From positions 1-44,516 of the forward strand of contig NZ_NFLL01000023.1 in assembly GCF_002160895.1 (NCBI RefSeq): a stretch of DNA of 44,516 bases. Reading direction: 5' to 3'. This stretch comes from Faecalibacterium sp. An122. Its GTDB lineage: Bacteria > Bacillota > Clostridia > Oscillospirales > Ruminococcaceae. The notes below the pieces were generated by a model, which saw nothing but the letters and a program-made list of their open reading frames with translations, was not told the DNA's origin and did not search any database. The position numbers and the translations under genes are program-made. Below, piece by piece: positions 1-11,715 of this stretch (positions are counted from its first letter, which is position 1; the number at the start of each line of letters is the position of its first letter).

Positions 1-450
1 TATATTCAAACCAAACAAGGTGTACTGTATCTGTCTATGATCCGTGATTTGTACGACAACAGTATTGTGGCTTATAAGACTGCAACCCAGCAAACAGTCA
101 ACCTGGTTCTGGATACCATCCACCTGGCCGTCCGCAAAGAAAAGAAAAAGGTCGCCGCGGAGTTACAGCTCCACAGCGACCAGGGGTTTCAGTATACTTC
201 CCAAGCGTACTTTAACCTGACTAAAGAATACGGCATTACACCATCTATGTCAAGACGGGGAAATCCGTATGATAACGCGATGGCTGAAAATTTCTTCTCC
301 ATCCTCAAAACAGAGTGCATCTACCGCCACAAACCGGCTACATTCTCCGAGGCCAACGACATGATCGACCGATACATCCAGTTTTATAACCACGAGAGAA
401 TCCAAGCGAAAGCAGGAGTGGCTCCGCTAACGCTCCGCCACTCCTGCTGA
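1..450 (+). CDS. IS3-family transposase (OrfB, rve/DDE integrase core), 5'-truncated by the window edge
   Basis: The frame is open from base 1, so 149 codons are visible and the N-terminal part lies outside the window. The visible part is the C-terminal half of an IS3-family DDE transposase. The second catalytic Asp is in HSDQGFQYTS (residue 60 of the visible frame). The catalytic Glu is in NPYDNAMAENFFS (residue 96), giving the D(35)E spacing of the family. The first Asp, normally just before the TYI motif at which the window begins, is missing only because of the edge. The tail YNHERIQ...PLTLR is typical of these proteins. The enzyme would catalyse cut-and-paste or copy-out transposition of its own element. 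Base composition is less GC-rich than the following chromosomal genes, as expected for an insertion sequence. The visible frame has no internal stop, so the copy may be intact. Confidence 0.93.
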   Translation, partial: YIQTKQGVLYLSMIRDLYDNSIVAYKTATQQTVNLVLDTIHLAVRKEKKKVAAELQLHSDQGFQYTSQAYFNLTKEYGITPSMSRRGNPYDNAMAENFFSILKTECIYRHKPATFSEANDMIDRYIQFYNHERIQAKAGVAPLTLRHSC

Positions 451-509
451 ATCCTAATATCCTACACTTGGGGCTTTTTTGTACTATCCGCACAATTTGG
501 ACCGGTTCA
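1..509 (+). mobile_element. Right part of an IS3-family insertion sequence
   Basis: The transposase stops at 450. A short non-coding tail runs to GGACCGGTTCA, ending at about 509. Read in reverse this would give a left-end-like TGAACCGGTCC, matching the TGA...TCA tips common in IS3 elements. The opposite end is outside the window, so neither the terminal repeat nor a target duplication can be confirmed. The luxS-pyk terminator begins only about 40 bases beyond this boundary, so the element appears to have inserted just past the end of that operon. Confidence 0.6.
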
Positions 510-550
510 CTCCAGACCGAGGGCAGGGGCTTTTTTGCGCCCAGAGACAG

Positions 551-586
551 AAAAACGCCCTCCGGCGAAAGCCGAAGGGCGTTTTA
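551..586 (-). terminator. Rho-independent terminator of pyk-luxS
   Basis: A stem of AAAACGCCCT paired with AGGGCGTTTT, extended by an inner CGGC/GCCG around a GAAA loop. On the minus strand the stem is followed by a run of T. It lies 14 bases past the luxS stop. T residues also follow on the plus strand, so it could stop transcription coming out of the insertion sequence. Confidence 0.85.
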
Positions 587-599
587 TACTGTCAAAACA

Positions 600-1058
600 T
601 CAGTCCTGGTAGTGGAGCTGGTCGGCGGTGAGGGCCTCCAGCACCGGTACCATGGCGGCGGCCTCGGCCCGGGCGGCGGGCAGGTCCATGTCCTGCCAGT
701 TGCCGCACTCCACCTCGCTGGCGCCGGGAATGGGCCCGTCATAGGACGCCATAAACCGGAAGGACTCCACCGTCAAAGCCAGGGCCTCGGCGGGGGTCAG
801 GCCCCGGGTCAGCAGGTAAAAGCCGGTGCGGCAGCCCATGGGGCCCACATAGATGACCCCCTGGCTCCAGGCACTGTTGCGGGCATAGGTGGCGAACAGG
901 TGCTCCAGGGTGTGGGCTGCGCCGGTGGAGAGATAGTCGCCCTGGTTGGGGAGCTTCATCCGGATGTCCCAGGTCAGGACGTCGCCGTCCTGGCGGCTCA
1001 GGTACATGCCGGGCAGCAGCCTGGTGTGATCCACGCAGAAACTGGCGATCCGTTCCAT
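600..1058 (-). CDS. luxS: S-ribosylhomocysteine lyase LuxS
   Basis: This 152-residue protein has the usual family length. LuxS cleaves S-ribosylhomocysteine to homocysteine and DPD, the precursor of autoinducer-2, in the activated methyl cycle in the cytoplasm. The metal ligands are visible in HTLEH (His49, His53) and ECGN (Cys118). The catalytic Cys76 lies in GPMGCRTGFY. The ATG at 1058 has a GGAGG seven bases upstream. That ribosome site sits in the 12-base gap after the pyk stop codon, so luxS is almost certainly co-transcribed with pyk. A terminator follows. No Pfs/MTAN gene, the enzyme that makes its substrate, is seen nearby. Confidence 0.96.
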   Translation of the reverse strand: MERIASFCVDHTRLLPGMYLSRQDGDVLTWDIRMKLPNQGDYLSTGAAHTLEHLFATYARNSAWSQGVIYVGPMGCRTGFYLLTRGLTPAEALALTVESFRFMASYDGPIPGASEVECGNWQDMDLPAARAEAAAMVPVLEALTADQLHYQD

Positions 1059-1070
1059 GGGGGCGCCTCC

Positions 1071-2837
1071 TTAGGCCTGGCCCTGCAGGGACTGGACGCT
1101 GCCGTGCGCGCAGTCCACCGCGATGTCCAGACCGTCGCGGATGTGGCTGGTGGCGCCCTGTGCGCCCACGATGGCGGGCTTGAGCAGGGCCTTGGCGGTG
1201 ATGGCGGCATGGCTGTTCATGCCGGGCTCCTCCACCACCAGAGCGGCGGCCTCACGGATATAGGGCATCATCTCGTTGCTGGTGAAGGGCAGGACCAGAA
1301 TCATGCCGGGCTTGAAGCGGGCCTTGATCTCGTCCAGGCTGTGGCAGACGCAGGCCTTGCCGGTGGCGCTGGCGTTGGCAGCGTCCTCGCGGCCCACGCC
1401 CACGCCGGAAGCCAGGCAGTTGCCCACCATGTGGATCTTCACCATGTTGGTGGTGCCGCTGACACCCACCGGCACGCCGGCGGTGACCACGGCCAGCTCG
1501 CCGTTGTGGATATAGCCGTACTTCTCGGCCAGGCTGGTGGACACGTCGATCAGTTCATCGGTGCTGTGGGCCAGAGGCATCAGCAGCGGGGTGATGCCCC
1601 AGGACAGAGCCAGCTGACGCTGGACCTGCTGGCGCATGACAAAGGCGATGATGGGCTGGTCGGGACGGTACTTGCTCAGCAGACGGGCGGTGTTGCCGGA
1701 CTCGGACACGGTGACGATGGCCGAGGCGTTGACGTCCTGGGCGGTGAGGCAGGCGGCGTGAGCGGTAGCGTCGCTGACGCTGGTGGTGCCGTTGACCTTC
1801 ATCCGGCTCAGGCGATGGACCTGGTAGTGGGCGTCGGCCTCGGTGCGCTCGGCGATCTGGGACATGGTCCGCAGAGCCTCCACCGGGTAGGCGCCGGCAG
1901 CGGTCTCGCCCGACAGCATGATGGCGGAGGTGCCGTCATAGATGGCGTTGGCCACGTCCGAAATCTCGGCACGGGTGGGACGGGGGTTGTTCATCATGCT
2001 GTCCAGCATCTGGGTAGCGGTGACGATGGGCTTGCCGAAGGAGTAGGACCGGTCAATGATGGACTTCTGGATGCTGGGCAGCTCGGAGAAATCGATCTCG
2101 ACGCCCAGGTCGCCGCGGGCCACCATGACGGCGTCGGCGGCAGCCAGAATGCTGTCGATGTTCTCGACGCCCTCGGGGTTCTCGATCTTGGCGATGATGC
2201 GGATCTTGGAGTCGTACATGTTCAGCAGGTTGCGGATCTCGTAGACGTCCTGGGCCGTCCGCACAAAGGAGGCGGCGATGAAGTCAAAGCCCTGCTCGAT
2301 GCCGAAGATGATGTCGTCCCGGTCCCGCTGGCTCATATAGGGCATGGACAGGTGGACGCCGGGAACGTTGACGCCCTTCTTGTTCTTGATCTTGCCTGCA
2401 TTCAGGACGGTGCAGACGATGTCGGTGTCGGTGACCTCGCGGATGGACAGCTTGATCAGGCCGTCATCCAGCATGATGGTGCCGCCGGGGGCCACGTCGT
2501 GGGGCAGGTCCTTGTAGGTGATGCTGACCATCTCCTTGGTGCCCTCCACCTCGCGGGTGGTGAGGGTGAAGGTCTGGCCTTCGTCCAGCATCTCGGAGCC
2601 GTTCTTGAAGTCCTTCAGACGGATCTCGGGGCCCTTGGTGTCCAGCAGGGCGGCCACAGGCTGGTTCAGCTCTTCACGAATGGCCTTCAGGGCGTCGAAA
2701 CGGCCCTTGTGCTCCTCGTGAGAGCCGTGGGAAAAGTTGAAACGGGCCACGTTCATCCCGTTTTCTACAAGCGCCCGCAGCACGCCCTCCTTGTCGGTGG
2801 AGGGACCCAGGGTGCAGATAATTTTAGTTTTGCGCAT
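1071..2837 (-). CDS. pyk: Pyruvate kinase with C-terminal PEP-utiliser-like domain
   Basis: The 588-residue product converts phosphoenolpyruvate and ADP to pyruvate and ATP, the last step of glycolysis. The N-terminus MRKTKIICTLGPS, the NFSHG motif, the KIEN segment and MVARGDLGVE are pyruvate kinase signatures. About 100 extra residues at the C-terminus end in a GMNSHAAI motif, the His-containing swivelling domain found in long Bacillus/Geobacillus-type enzymes. The ATG at 2837 was chosen because GGAGGT lies just upstream and the conserved MRKTK starts there. An upstream in-frame extension to 2927 reads into the promoter and was rejected. A TTGCTC-N17-TATAAT promoter precedes it. It forms an operon with luxS. 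Confidence 0.97.
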   Translation of the reverse strand: MRKTKIICTLGPSTDKEGVLRALVENGMNVARFNFSHGSHEEHKGRFDALKAIREELNQPVAALLDTKGPEIRLKDFKNGSEMLDEGQTFTLTTREVEGTKEMVSITYKDLPHDVAPGGTIMLDDGLIKLSIREVTDTDIVCTVLNAGKIKNKKGVNVPGVHLSMPYMSQRDRDDIIFGIEQGFDFIAASFVRTAQDVYEIRNLLNMYDSKIRIIAKIENPEGVENIDSILAAADAVMVARGDLGVEIDFSELPSIQKSIIDRSYSFGKPIVTATQMLDSMMNNPRPTRAEISDVANAIYDGTSAIMLSGETAAGAYPVEALRTMSQIAERTEADAHYQVHRLSRMKVNGTTSVSDATAHAACLTAQDVNASAIVTVSESGNTARLLSKYRPDQPIIAFVMRQQVQRQLALSWGITPLLMPLAHSTDELIDVSTSLAEKYGYIHNGELAVVTAGVPVGVSGTTNMVKIHMVGNCLASGVGVGREDAANASATGKACVCHSLDEIKARFKPGMILVLPFTSNEMMPYIREAAALVVEEPGMNSHAAITAKALLKPAIVGAQGATSHIRDGLDIAVDCAHGSVQSLQGQA

Positions 2838-2898
2838 AGCGTTTACCTCCTGGCATACCAATGCCGTATATGAATGATATTTTATGCCATACACTCTT

Positions 2899-2927
2899 AT
2901 TATAACTTGATGGATACAAATGAGCAA
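2899..2927 (-). promoter_or_regulatory. Sigma-A-type promoter of pyk-luxS
   Basis: On the minus strand, TTGCTC (2922-2927) and TATAAT (2899-2904) are separated by 17 bases. The -10 box is a perfect consensus. The leader to the pyk ATG would be about 55 bases. Confidence 0.7.
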
Positions 2928-3158
2928 GAAGTTTTTGTGAAAATGTTGTGACGGGCAACGTTTTGGAGGCCGGAAAGCCTTCGCGGAAGATCGGTGAAAG
3001 TGTGACTTTGCCTCTTTTGCGGGGTGGGGAAATATGGTATACTGAAATCAAACCAGCGCCCCGGCGCGCCGTTCTCCGCCCAGGAGGATGGACAGGCCCC
3101 GGCGCCCTTTGACCCGCGGGACGCCCGGCAGGGGCCCCGCAGAAAGGACTAAAACACT

Positions 3159-4337
<1,179 letters not shown>

Positions 4338-4356
4338 CTTGTTTTCCCGCCGATAA

Positions 4357-4396
4357 AAACGCCCCCGCCTTCTGTTTGTGGAAGGCGGGGGCGTTT
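4357..4396. terminator. Bidirectional terminator between deoB and secA
   Basis: A perfect 16-base inverted repeat, AAACGCCCCCGCCTTC and its complement around an 8-base loop, flanked by A residues on one side and T residues on the other. It serves the convergent genes deoB (plus) and secA (minus). Confidence 0.88.
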
Positions 4397-4411
4397 GTGG
4401 TTTATGGTTTG

Positions 4412-7363
<2,952 letters not shown>

Positions 7364-7508
7364 AGTTTCACCTCAAAATAGGAGTGTTCGTGTATTGTAA
7401 GGCGGGGCCCGGGGCGGAAAATGCCGCGGGCGGCGCCGGCTTTCGCAGGAAAGCGGAAAGGCTGTGCAGGGGGCCGCGGCAGGGCCCGGCCCCAATGACA
7501 CTGCCCCT

Positions 7509-7538
7509 ATGATACACCAAAGCAGGAAGGGGTGTCAA
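7509..7538 (-). promoter_or_regulatory. Promoter of secA
   Basis: On the minus strand, TTGACA (7533-7538) and TATCAT (7509-7514) are separated by 18 bases. The transcript would have a GC-rich leader of about 140 bases (7364-7503) in which I see no recognisable riboswitch. Confidence 0.6.
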
Positions 7539-7580
7539 ACATTTGCGGCGGATTCAGGTAAAATTTCTGTGAACAGACCG

Positions 7581-7625
7581 CAAAAACCGCCCTGTAAGGC
7601 CCCTTTGCGGGGGAAACAGGGCGGT
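7581..7625 (-). terminator. Terminator of the queT-HAD operon
   Basis: ACCGCCCTGT (7586-7595) pairs with ACAGGGCGGT (7616-7625). On the minus strand this is followed by TTTTTG. Confidence 0.85.
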
Positions 7626-7636
7626 GAAATCAGAGT

Positions 7637-8278
7637 TTACAGCAGGCCGGGCAGGTCTTCCAGCCGGTCGATGGTGGGGTTGCCGGTGGCTTCCAGGCGG
7701 GCGCGGGTCTGGTGTCCGCCGGTGTAGAGGATGCAGCGCACCCCCATGGCACGGGCGGTCTCGGCGTCGTGGTCGGTGTCGCCGATCATGACGCACCGGG
7801 CCGGGTCGGCCCCGCAGGACGCCATATACCGGCGGCCCAGCTCCACCTTGCTGACGCCGTGGATGTCGTCCAGGCCCAGCATCTCGATGAAGCGCCGGTC
7901 CACCTGCCGGCGGCGGGCCTGGTCCACCAGGTAGTCCCGGCGGGACACCGACAGCAGCACCTGGCCTTCACACCGGGCGGCCATCGCCTCCAGGGCGCCG
8001 GCGGCGCCCCGGGTCAGGGGGCAGCCGTCCACATGGGCATTGTACAGGTCCATGTAGGTTTCGGCCAGCTGGGGGAAGGGGGTGCGGTCAAAGTCGAAGC
8101 CCACCCGGCGGTAATAGGACTGGATGGGAAAGCCGAACACCCTGCGGTATTCCTCCACCTCATACCGCTGTGGGTAGTGGTAGGCGGCCAGCAGGCCGTT
8201 CAGACAGTCGCAGGAGTAGTCCACGTCGTCCATCAGGGTGCCGTTCCAGTCCCAGAACACAAGCTGCGTGTCTGCCAT
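7637..8278 (-). CDS. HAD-superfamily hydrolase (phosphoglycolate phosphatase-like)
   Basis: A 213-residue HAD subfamily IA protein. Motif I is FWDWNGTL: Asp10 is the nucleophile, but the usual second Asp is Asn12. Motif II Ser is in LLSVSRRD, and motif IV is MIGDTDHD. The cap is helical. Likely a small phosphatase, but the substrate cannot be told from sequence. The Asn in motif I occurs in some HAD phosphatases and may alter acid-base catalysis. AGGAGG precedes the ATG. The gene lies 29 bases after queT, so the two are probably co-transcribed. A terminator follows. Confidence 0.85.
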   Translation of the reverse strand: MADTQLVFWDWNGTLMDDVDYSCDCLNGLLAAYHYPQRYEVEEYRRVFGFPIQSYYRRVGFDFDRTPFPQLAETYMDLYNAHVDGCPLTRGAAGALEAMAARCEGQVLLSVSRRDYLVDQARRRQVDRRFIEMLGLDDIHGVSKVELGRRYMASCGADPARCVMIGDTDHDAETARAMGVRCILYTGGHQTRARLEATGNPTIDRLEDLPGLL

Positions 8279-8307
8279 AAAGCTCCTCCTGTCAGGGTGT
8301 ATGGGGG

Positions 8308-8847
8308 TTAAGCGTGCTGGCGGGTGGTCTCGTCGGTGAAGATCTGGGCCAGACGCGGGTTGGATTCAATCAGGCGGACCAGCAGGACGCCCAGCACACA
8401 GCAGCTGATGATCTCGCCGGCGCCCACCGACAGGGCGTTGGCAAAGATGAGGGCCGGGGTTGCCGGGGTGTTGGAGAAAAAGACCGCAATCTCGGTGCCC
8501 ACGATAACGGCGTTCCACAGCACCGGGGGAATGGAGGCCGGGATGGCCAGGCCGCCCACACGCCAGCGGCGGACCGCATAGGTGCACAGGCAGGCCAGGA
8601 AGGTGGCCAGGGTGCCGAACACCACGTCAATCATGGTGGAGCCCAGCAGGTTGGCCAGGGCGCAGCCCAGGGTGACGCCCAGGATGTACTCGGGGCCAAA
8701 GATGGGCAGCAGGCACAGGGCCTCGGCTACGCGGACCTGGATGGCCCCATAGGAGAAGGGAGCCAGGCCCAGGCACAAGGCCACATAAATGGCCGCCACC
8801 ACGGCGCAGCGGGTGAGTTTGCGGACGGTGAGAGTTTCCTTGTTCAT
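8308..8847 (-). CDS. queT: QueT-family transporter (queuosine precursor ECF S component)
   Basis: A 179-residue integral membrane protein with about five to six hydrophobic segments. It matches the QueT/COG4708 family through the N-terminal VRKLTRCAVVAAIYVAL and the IQVRVAEALCLLPIFGP motif. QueT is the substrate-binding S component that works with a shared ECF energy-coupling module, presumably to import preQ1 or a related deazapurine. No EcfA or EcfT genes are in the window. The start at 8847 (MNKETLTV) is preferred over an upstream ATG because GGAG is suitably spaced and the longer version reads through the structured leader. The long leader suggests RNA-level control. Confidence 0.9.
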   Translation of the reverse strand: MNKETLTVRKLTRCAVVAAIYVALCLGLAPFSYGAIQVRVAEALCLLPIFGPEYILGVTLGCALANLLGSTMIDVVFGTLATFLACLCTYAVRRWRVGGLAIPASIPPVLWNAVIVGTEIAVFFSNTPATPALIFANALSVGAGEIISCCVLGVLLVRLIESNPRLAQIFTDETTRQHA

Positions 8848-8859
8848 GATACAATACTC

Positions 8860-8996
8860 CAGCGGAAAGATTTTGACCTTCCGGGGCCGCCAGCCCCCGG
8901 AGGTTTGGCCCGGCATGCGCCGGGGAGCCTAAAATCCTAAGTTGCTCTTTGGGTCGCTATTTGGATTTCAAGGAGTGCGCAGAGCGCACTATTCAA
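8860..8996 (-). ncRNA. Structured queT leader, candidate preQ1-type riboswitch
   Basis: The queT transcript would carry about 145 bases of leader. On the minus strand, GATTTT (8931-8936) can pair with AAAATC (8869-8874), enclosing two stable hairpins: CCCGGC-GCAT-GCCGGG (8909-8924) and CCGGGG...CCCCGG (8881-8900). The ribosome-binding GGAG lies just downstream of the closing stem, which would suit translational control. QueT-family genes are often under preQ1 riboswitches, so this is a reasonable candidate. I could not match it to a specific preQ1 class. Confidence 0.4.
8974..8990. repeat. Perfect inverted repeat just downstream of the queT promoter
   Basis: AGTGCGC-AGA-GCGCACT, a perfect 7-base inverted repeat with a 3-base spacer. 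It begins 8 bases downstream of the predicted -10 box, where a repressor operator or the first transcript hairpin would lie. Confidence 0.6.
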
Positions 8997-8997
8997 T

Positions 8998-9026
8998 ACT
9001 ATACCACAGAAAAACGCCGGAAACAA
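8998..9026 (-). promoter_or_regulatory. Promoter of queT-HAD
   Basis: On the minus strand, TTGTTT (9021-9026), 17 bases, then TATAGT (8998-9003). It lies directly after the degV terminator. Confidence 0.55.
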
Positions 9027-9029
9027 GAG

Positions 9030-9058
9030 AAAAATGCCCCCGGCGGCAAACCGGGGGC
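9030..9058 (-). terminator. Terminator of the pdxK-trmL-degV operon
   Basis: GCCCCCGG (9036-9043) pairs with CCGGGGGC (9051-9058). On the minus strand an A and five T residues interrupted only by C follow. Confidence 0.85.
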
Positions 9059-9084
9059 AGATGAAATCAGATTCAGACCGGGGT

Positions 9085-9954
9085 TCAGCGGGCCTTGCCC
9101 ACGTAGGCAATGGCGATGGTGTCGGGGCCGGTGTTGGCCGAGACCACGCCGCCCAGCTCAAAGACCACCACAGGCTCCTGACCAAAGGCCTTCTTGCAGG
9201 CGCGGCGCAGATCCTCCGCCTGCTTGATGTTGGTGTGGCCGATCATGTATTCGAAATCGTCCACACCGGCGATCTTTTTCTTGCACAGGTCCACCATGGC
9301 GGGGATGACCTTGTCATCGCCGCGGACCTTGCTCTCCACCACCGTCTTGCCGTCGATCAGGCTGATGATGGGGCGCAGGCCCAGCAGCTCGCCCGCAAAG
9401 GCGGCGGCAGCCGAAATGCGGCCGCTCTTCTTCATCTGGCGCAGGCTGTAGGGTCCCAGAATGATCTCCATTTTGTCCATCTGGGTCTCGAACTCGCTCA
9501 GGACATGGCGCAGCTCGGCGCCGTTGCGCAGCTTGCGGGCCATCTCGCAGACGTACCAGCCGAACACCATGGAATAGGTGTGGCTGTCCAGCAGGTGAAT
9601 CCGCATCTTGTGCTCGGGGCGCTCCTCCCGCAGCATCCCGCGGGCCATGACGGCGTTGTCATAGGTGGAGGAACCGCCGCGGTTGATGGTGACGTGAATC
9701 ACGTCGGTGTAGCCGGCGTCCACATACTCGCAGTACTTCTGGCAGAACTGGATGGGGGTGATGGCTGCGGTGGAGGGCACGCCCTTGGCCTGACGCATCA
9801 GGTCATAGAATTCCTCGTTGTTGCAGCTCACACGCTCCAGATAGTCGGTGCCGTCCAGCAGGATGTGGAAGCTCATGATGTCGATGCCGTACTTGTCGGC
9901 CATCGACTGGGGGATGTCGCAAGAGGAGTCGGTCAGGATCGCGATTTTGTTCAT
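9085..9954 (-). CDS. DegV-family fatty-acid-binding protein
   Basis: A 289-residue DegV protein. The N-terminus MNKIAILTDSSCDI, the GGSSTYDNAV loop, LRQMKKSGRIS and the GLRPIISLIDGKT segment are family features. DegV (FakB-like) proteins bind a fatty acid and, with a FakA kinase, channel exogenous fatty acids into phospholipid. No fakA is in the window. The start at 9954 was chosen because GAGG precedes it and the conserved MNKIAIL begins there. It is the last gene of a three-gene operon, 8 bases after trmL. Confidence 0.92.
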   Translation of the reverse strand: MNKIAILTDSSCDIPQSMADKYGIDIMSFHILLDGTDYLERVSCNNEEFYDLMRQAKGVPSTAAITPIQFCQKYCEYVDAGYTDVIHVTINRGGSSTYDNAVMARGMLREERPEHKMRIHLLDSHTYSMVFGWYVCEMARKLRNGAELRHVLSEFETQMDKMEIILGPYSLRQMKKSGRISAAAAFAGELLGLRPIISLIDGKTVVESKVRGDDKVIPAMVDLCKKKIAGVDDFEYMIGHTNIKQAEDLRRACKKAFGQEPVVVFELGGVVSANTGPDTIAIAYVGKAR

Positions 9955-9962
9955 AGTAATCC

Positions 9963-10469
9963 TCATTTCCATTCGTAGTCACGCAGATGGCCGTGGTCAA
10001 GCAGCTCGGGAAAATCCCATTGGCGCAGAACCTCGTAGACGCCCACCGCCACGCTGTTGGACAGGTTCAGGCTGCGGCATCCCTCCCGCATGGGCAGGCG
10101 GATGCACCAGTCCTGATTGGCGGCCAGCAGGGCCTCGGGCAGGCCTGCGTCTTCTCTGCCGAAAACCAGATACGCCCCGTCCGGGTATGCCACGTCGGTA
10201 TAGCGGCGGGGCGCCTTGGTCGAAAAATAATAGAAGGGGCCTTGATTGCGGGCAAAAAAATCGTCGAGGCCCTGATAATATGTTATATCAAGCATGGGCC
10301 AATAGTCAAGACCCGCGTGCTTTAATTTTTTGTCGTCGATGGTGAACCCCATGGGCCCCACCAGGTGCAGCCGGCAGGCGGTACAGGCGCAGGTACGGGC
10401 TACATTGCCGGTGTTTTGGGGGATGCGGGGCTCCACCAGGACGATGTTTAAGGTGGGTTTATGTTCCAT
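9963..10469 (-). CDS. trmL: tRNA (cytidine/uridine-34 2'-O)-methyltransferase TrmL
   Basis: A 168-residue SPOUT (trefoil-knot) methyltransferase that modifies the wobble base of certain leucine tRNAs using S-adenosylmethionine. Recognisable motifs are NIVLVEPRIPQNTGNVART near the start, LVFGREDAGLP in the middle and the knot motif RSLNLSNSVAVGVYE at the C-terminus. Length matches E. coli TrmL and B. subtilis CspR. The start at 10469 (MEHKPTLNI) is the first Met before the family homology. It lies 13 bases after the pyridoxal kinase gene and 8 bases before degV, so the three are an operon. Confidence 0.93.
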   Translation of the reverse strand: MEHKPTLNIVLVEPRIPQNTGNVARTCACTACRLHLVGPMGFTIDDKKLKHAGLDYWPMLDITYYQGLDDFFARNQGPFYYFSTKAPRRYTDVAYPDGAYLVFGREDAGLPEALLAANQDWCIRLPMREGCRSLNLSNSVAVGVYEVLRQWDFPELLDHGHLRDYEWK

Positions 10470-10482
10470 GTCTTCCTCCAGT

Positions 10483-11316
10483 TTACAGCTCGCCCATGGG
10501 GGCCAGACGGGGCAGCAGCGGCTCGAACCACACGCCGAACCGGGTATCAGCGTCCCGGGGGGTGTGCTGGATGGCCTGGGCCACAAAGCCGGCGGCCGCG
10601 TCGGCGGCGGCGCTCAGGACGTTGCCACGCAGCAGCGAGCCGATGACGATGGCGCCGAACAGGTCTCCGGTGCCGGGGAAACTGCGGTCAATGTGCAGGT
10701 GCCGCACCACAAAGGGCTCGTCGCCGGCGCCGGCGCAGCCCACGAACTTGCCCATGGGCAGGCCGGTCACCACCACACGCCCGGCGATCCGGGTGAGCTG
10801 GGCGGCCAGGTCCAGAGCCTGTTCCTGGGTGATGGGCTCGGCGGGCAGGGCGGGGTCCTGGCCCAGCAGCAGCCGGGCCTCGGTCAGGTTGGGCAGGATC
10901 AGGTCGGCGGCGGCGCACAGGCTGCGGACCTTTTCAATGACGGCGGGGGTGAAGCCGCTGTAGGGCTTGCCGCCGTCGGCCATCACCGGGTCCACCACCT
11001 TGACCGCCTCCGGCCACAGCCGGAAGGCCTCGGCGGCCAGGTCCACCAGGGCCTCGGTGCCCAGGTACCCCACATAAATGCAGTCGGGCACAAGGCCCAG
11101 GGCACGGTAATGCTCCAGGGCGGCCCGGCCATAGGCTTCGCAGTCCAGCCGGGCGGGCTGGCCCAGGCCGCCGGTATGGGTGGACAGCAGCATGGTGGGC
11201 AGGGCGATGGGCTGCAGGCCCATCACCGCCAGCACCGGCAGGATCACCGACAGGCTGCACCGGCCGGCGCCGGACAAATCGTGAATGCAGAGGACTTTTT
11301 TGGGTTCAGTTGCCAA
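10483..11316 (-). CDS. Pyridoxal/pyridoxine kinase-like (PfkB/ThiD superfamily)
   Basis: A 277-residue ribokinase-fold kinase. It matches the pyridoxal kinase group through IHDLSGAGRCSL, the LPTMLLSTHTGG loop, VVDPVMAD and the C-terminal anion-hole motif GTGDLFGA with its catalytic Asp. It probably phosphorylates B6 vitamers to PLP precursors. Relatives acting on hydroxymethylpyrimidine cannot be fully excluded. The start is a TTG at 11316, because AGGAGG lies 8 bases upstream and homology begins at once (ATEPKKVLCIHD). An upstream ATG frame crosses the intergenic region and lacks a ribosome site. It is the first gene of the operon with trmL and degV. Confidence 0.87.
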   Translation of the reverse strand: MATEPKKVLCIHDLSGAGRCSLSVILPVLAVMGLQPIALPTMLLSTHTGGLGQPARLDCEAYGRAALEHYRALGLVPDCIYVGYLGTEALVDLAAEAFRLWPEAVKVVDPVMADGGKPYSGFTPAVIEKVRSLCAAADLILPNLTEARLLLGQDPALPAEPITQEQALDLAAQLTRIAGRVVVTGLPMGKFVGCAGAGDEPFVVRHLHIDRSFPGTGDLFGAIVIGSLLRGNVLSAAADAAAGFVAQAIQHTPRDADTRFGVWFEPLLPRLAPMGEL

Positions 11317-11430
11317 GGAACAGGCCTCCTTTTTATAAATACATATCCTGAACCCTCCCGGGCATACTATGACAGGCCGTCCGAAAACGGCACAGATGAT
11401 CCAAACTTGTACAACGGGAGGGCACTGAGT

Positions 11431-11634
11431 ATGAAAGACAATCGGGTACAATCCACCGCCGGCCTGCTGCTGGGCATGGCCGCAGGGGCTGCCGTGGGCG
11501 CCATGGGCGTCATGGCCGCCGTTCAGCAGAACCCGCGGGGCGTCCGCCGCACGGCGCGCAAAATGGCCAAGGGCGCCGAGCAGGCGGTGGGCCGCCTGGA
11601 CCAGATGGCCAACGACCTGATGGAACGTTTCTGA
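11431..11634 (+). CDS. Small YtxH-like membrane-associated protein
   Basis: A 67-residue protein with a Gly/Ala/Met-rich hydrophobic segment (about residues 9-30) followed by a basic amphipathic tail (RGVRRTARKMAKGAEQAVGRLDQM). This pattern, one glycine-rich membrane helix and a charged coil, is seen in YtxH-type proteins of Firmicutes. GGGAGGG is placed well before the ATG. It is divergent from the pyridoxal kinase gene and ends in a bidirectional terminator, so it is monocistronic. The function is unknown. Confidence 0.75.
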   Translation: MKDNRVQSTAGLLLGMAAGAAVGAMGVMAAVQQNPRGVRRTARKMAKGAEQAVGRLDQMANDLMERF

Positions 11635-11659
11635 TCACCGGCCCGGGGCATCCGGGCAA

Positions 11660-11697
11660 AAAAAGACTGCGGCAGGCATGAGCCCCGCAGCCTTTTT
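11660..11697. terminator. Bidirectional terminator between the small membrane protein and the secreted protein genes
   Basis: AAAAAGACTGCGG (11660-11672) pairs with CCGCAGCCTTTTT (11685-11697), with one mismatch. It works for both converging genes. Confidence 0.8.
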
Positions 11698-11715
11698 GAT
11701 GCCAGCGCCCAGCGC

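Noticed and set aside
468-2873. A very long open frame on the plus strand (about 800 codons) opposite pyk and luxS
   Set aside because: Its translation is a Gly/His/Val/Ala-rich low-complexity shadow typical of GC-rich genes read on the wrong strand. It has no ribosome site or homology, and the opposite strand holds clear pyk and luxS.
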